Shown here: piece after piece, positions 5,610 through 5,936 of the stretch
Position numbering within the stretch: position 1 is the first letter of the stretch
Layout of the letters: each line of letters opens with the position of its first letter
Source of the DNA: an uncultured bacterium
GTDB lineage: Bacteria; Armatimonadota; UBA5829; DSUL01
Assembly: GCA_937967775.1 (NCBI GenBank)
Contig: CALCJH010000175.1
Coordinates: 1 to 5,936 of the forward strand
Direction: 5' to 3'
Length of the DNA stretch: 5,936 nucleotides
Notes under the pieces: model-generated
Database searches by the model: none
What the model was told of the DNA's origin: nothing
Seen by the model: the letters and a program-made list of their open reading frames with translations, nothing else
Made by a program: the position numbers and the translations under genes

Positions 5610-5936
5610 CTATACGGCTTCATCAAGCAGGCGGCCGACCGCTTGCAGGCGCTCCTCCAGTACCGCCCGGGAGTCGGCCCGGACGGTGACATGCCCCACC
5701 TTCCGGCGCGGCCGGATCGCCTTGCCGTAGATGTGCAGGTGCGCGCCGGGAATCCGGGCGACATCCTCTGGCGCCGGCAGGTGCCCGATGCAGTTCACCA
5801 TCGCGGCGTAGGCGACAGGAGCGGTGCTGCCCGGCTCCCACCCCACCACTGCCCGCAAGTGATTCTCGAACTGACTGGTCTCCGCACCTTCAATGGTCCA
5901 GTGGCCGGTGTTGTGCACACGGGGGGAGAACTCGTT
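5610..5936 (-). CDS. purK: PurK, 5-(carboxyamino)imidazole ribonucleotide synthase (C-terminal part)
   Basis: The last 108 residues of an ATP-grasp enzyme of purine synthesis, which uses ATP and bicarbonate to convert AIR to N5-CAIR in the cytoplasm, feeding PurE. The visible part carries the PurK C-terminal signature: NEFSPRVHNTGHWTIEGAET, then SQFENHLRAVVG, the M-V-N-C-I-G strand, HLHIYGK and the closing RRKVGHVTV. The full family length is about 350-390 residues, so roughly 70% of the gene, including its start and the ATP-binding lobe, lies beyond the right edge. The first codon in view, AAC, is internal. The C-terminus ends normally, with a TAG about 38 bases from the shared terminator. 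purE would be a natural neighbour outside the window. Confidence 0.93.
   Translation of the reverse strand, partial: NEFSPRVHNTGHWTIEGAETSQFENHLRAVVGWEPGSTAPVAYAAMVNCIGHLPAPEDVARIPGAHLHIYGKAIRPRRKVGHVTVRADSRAVLEERLQAVGRLLDEAV

Overview
The window is GC-rich (roughly 60% by eye) bacterial chromosome. It holds two complete, large, secreted multidomain proteins read from the minus strand, the first codons of a third secreted protein at the left edge, a small orphan protein, a plus-strand tRNA-Ala(CGC), and the 3' end of purK at the right edge. The mix of a glucoamylase-family (PF10091) hydrolase with jelly-roll carbohydrate-binding-like domains and tandem OB-fold-like modules (an 'x-G-M' linker followed by a 'W-G-x-V / D-G-S-G' module) resembles secreted proteins I associate with Armatimonadota. 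That assignment is an inference; Planctomycetota or Chloroflexota-like relatives are possible.

Layout on the minus strand, in order of transcription: purK 3' end (5936-5610); tail-to-tail with it, on the plus strand, the tRNA-Ala (5460-5535) and a strong shared hairpin terminator (5544-5572); then a 112-residue orphan protein (5197-4859). After an intergenic control region (4731-4858) comes a 928-residue secreted GH144-like / glucoamylase-family enzyme (4730-1944). It is followed after about 50 bases by a 559-residue secreted protein made only of binding-type modules (1887-208), and after a further 168 bases by the start of a third exported protein (39 to beyond the left edge). The last three probably form one polysaccharide-utilisation transcription unit.

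The most informative regulatory element is an 18-base perfect palindrome, TGTGGGAGCGCTCCCACA (4789-4806), in front of the hydrolase gene. Its 14-base core, TGGGAGCGCTCCCA, equals the operator known for the LacI-family cellobiose/cello-oligosaccharide repressors CelR (Thermobifida) and CebR (Streptomyces). It sits immediately downstream of a plausible -10 box, so bound repressor would cover the transcription start. A third half-site makes an overlapping inverted repeat that could also fold as an RNA hairpin in the leader.

The likely joint role is secretion of a beta-glucan-type hydrolase plus a companion binding protein, switched on when a disaccharide or oligosaccharide inducer releases a LacI-family repressor. 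The tRNA gene has its own extended -10 promoter and an unusually long, foldable leader with two short stretches resembling the tRNA itself.
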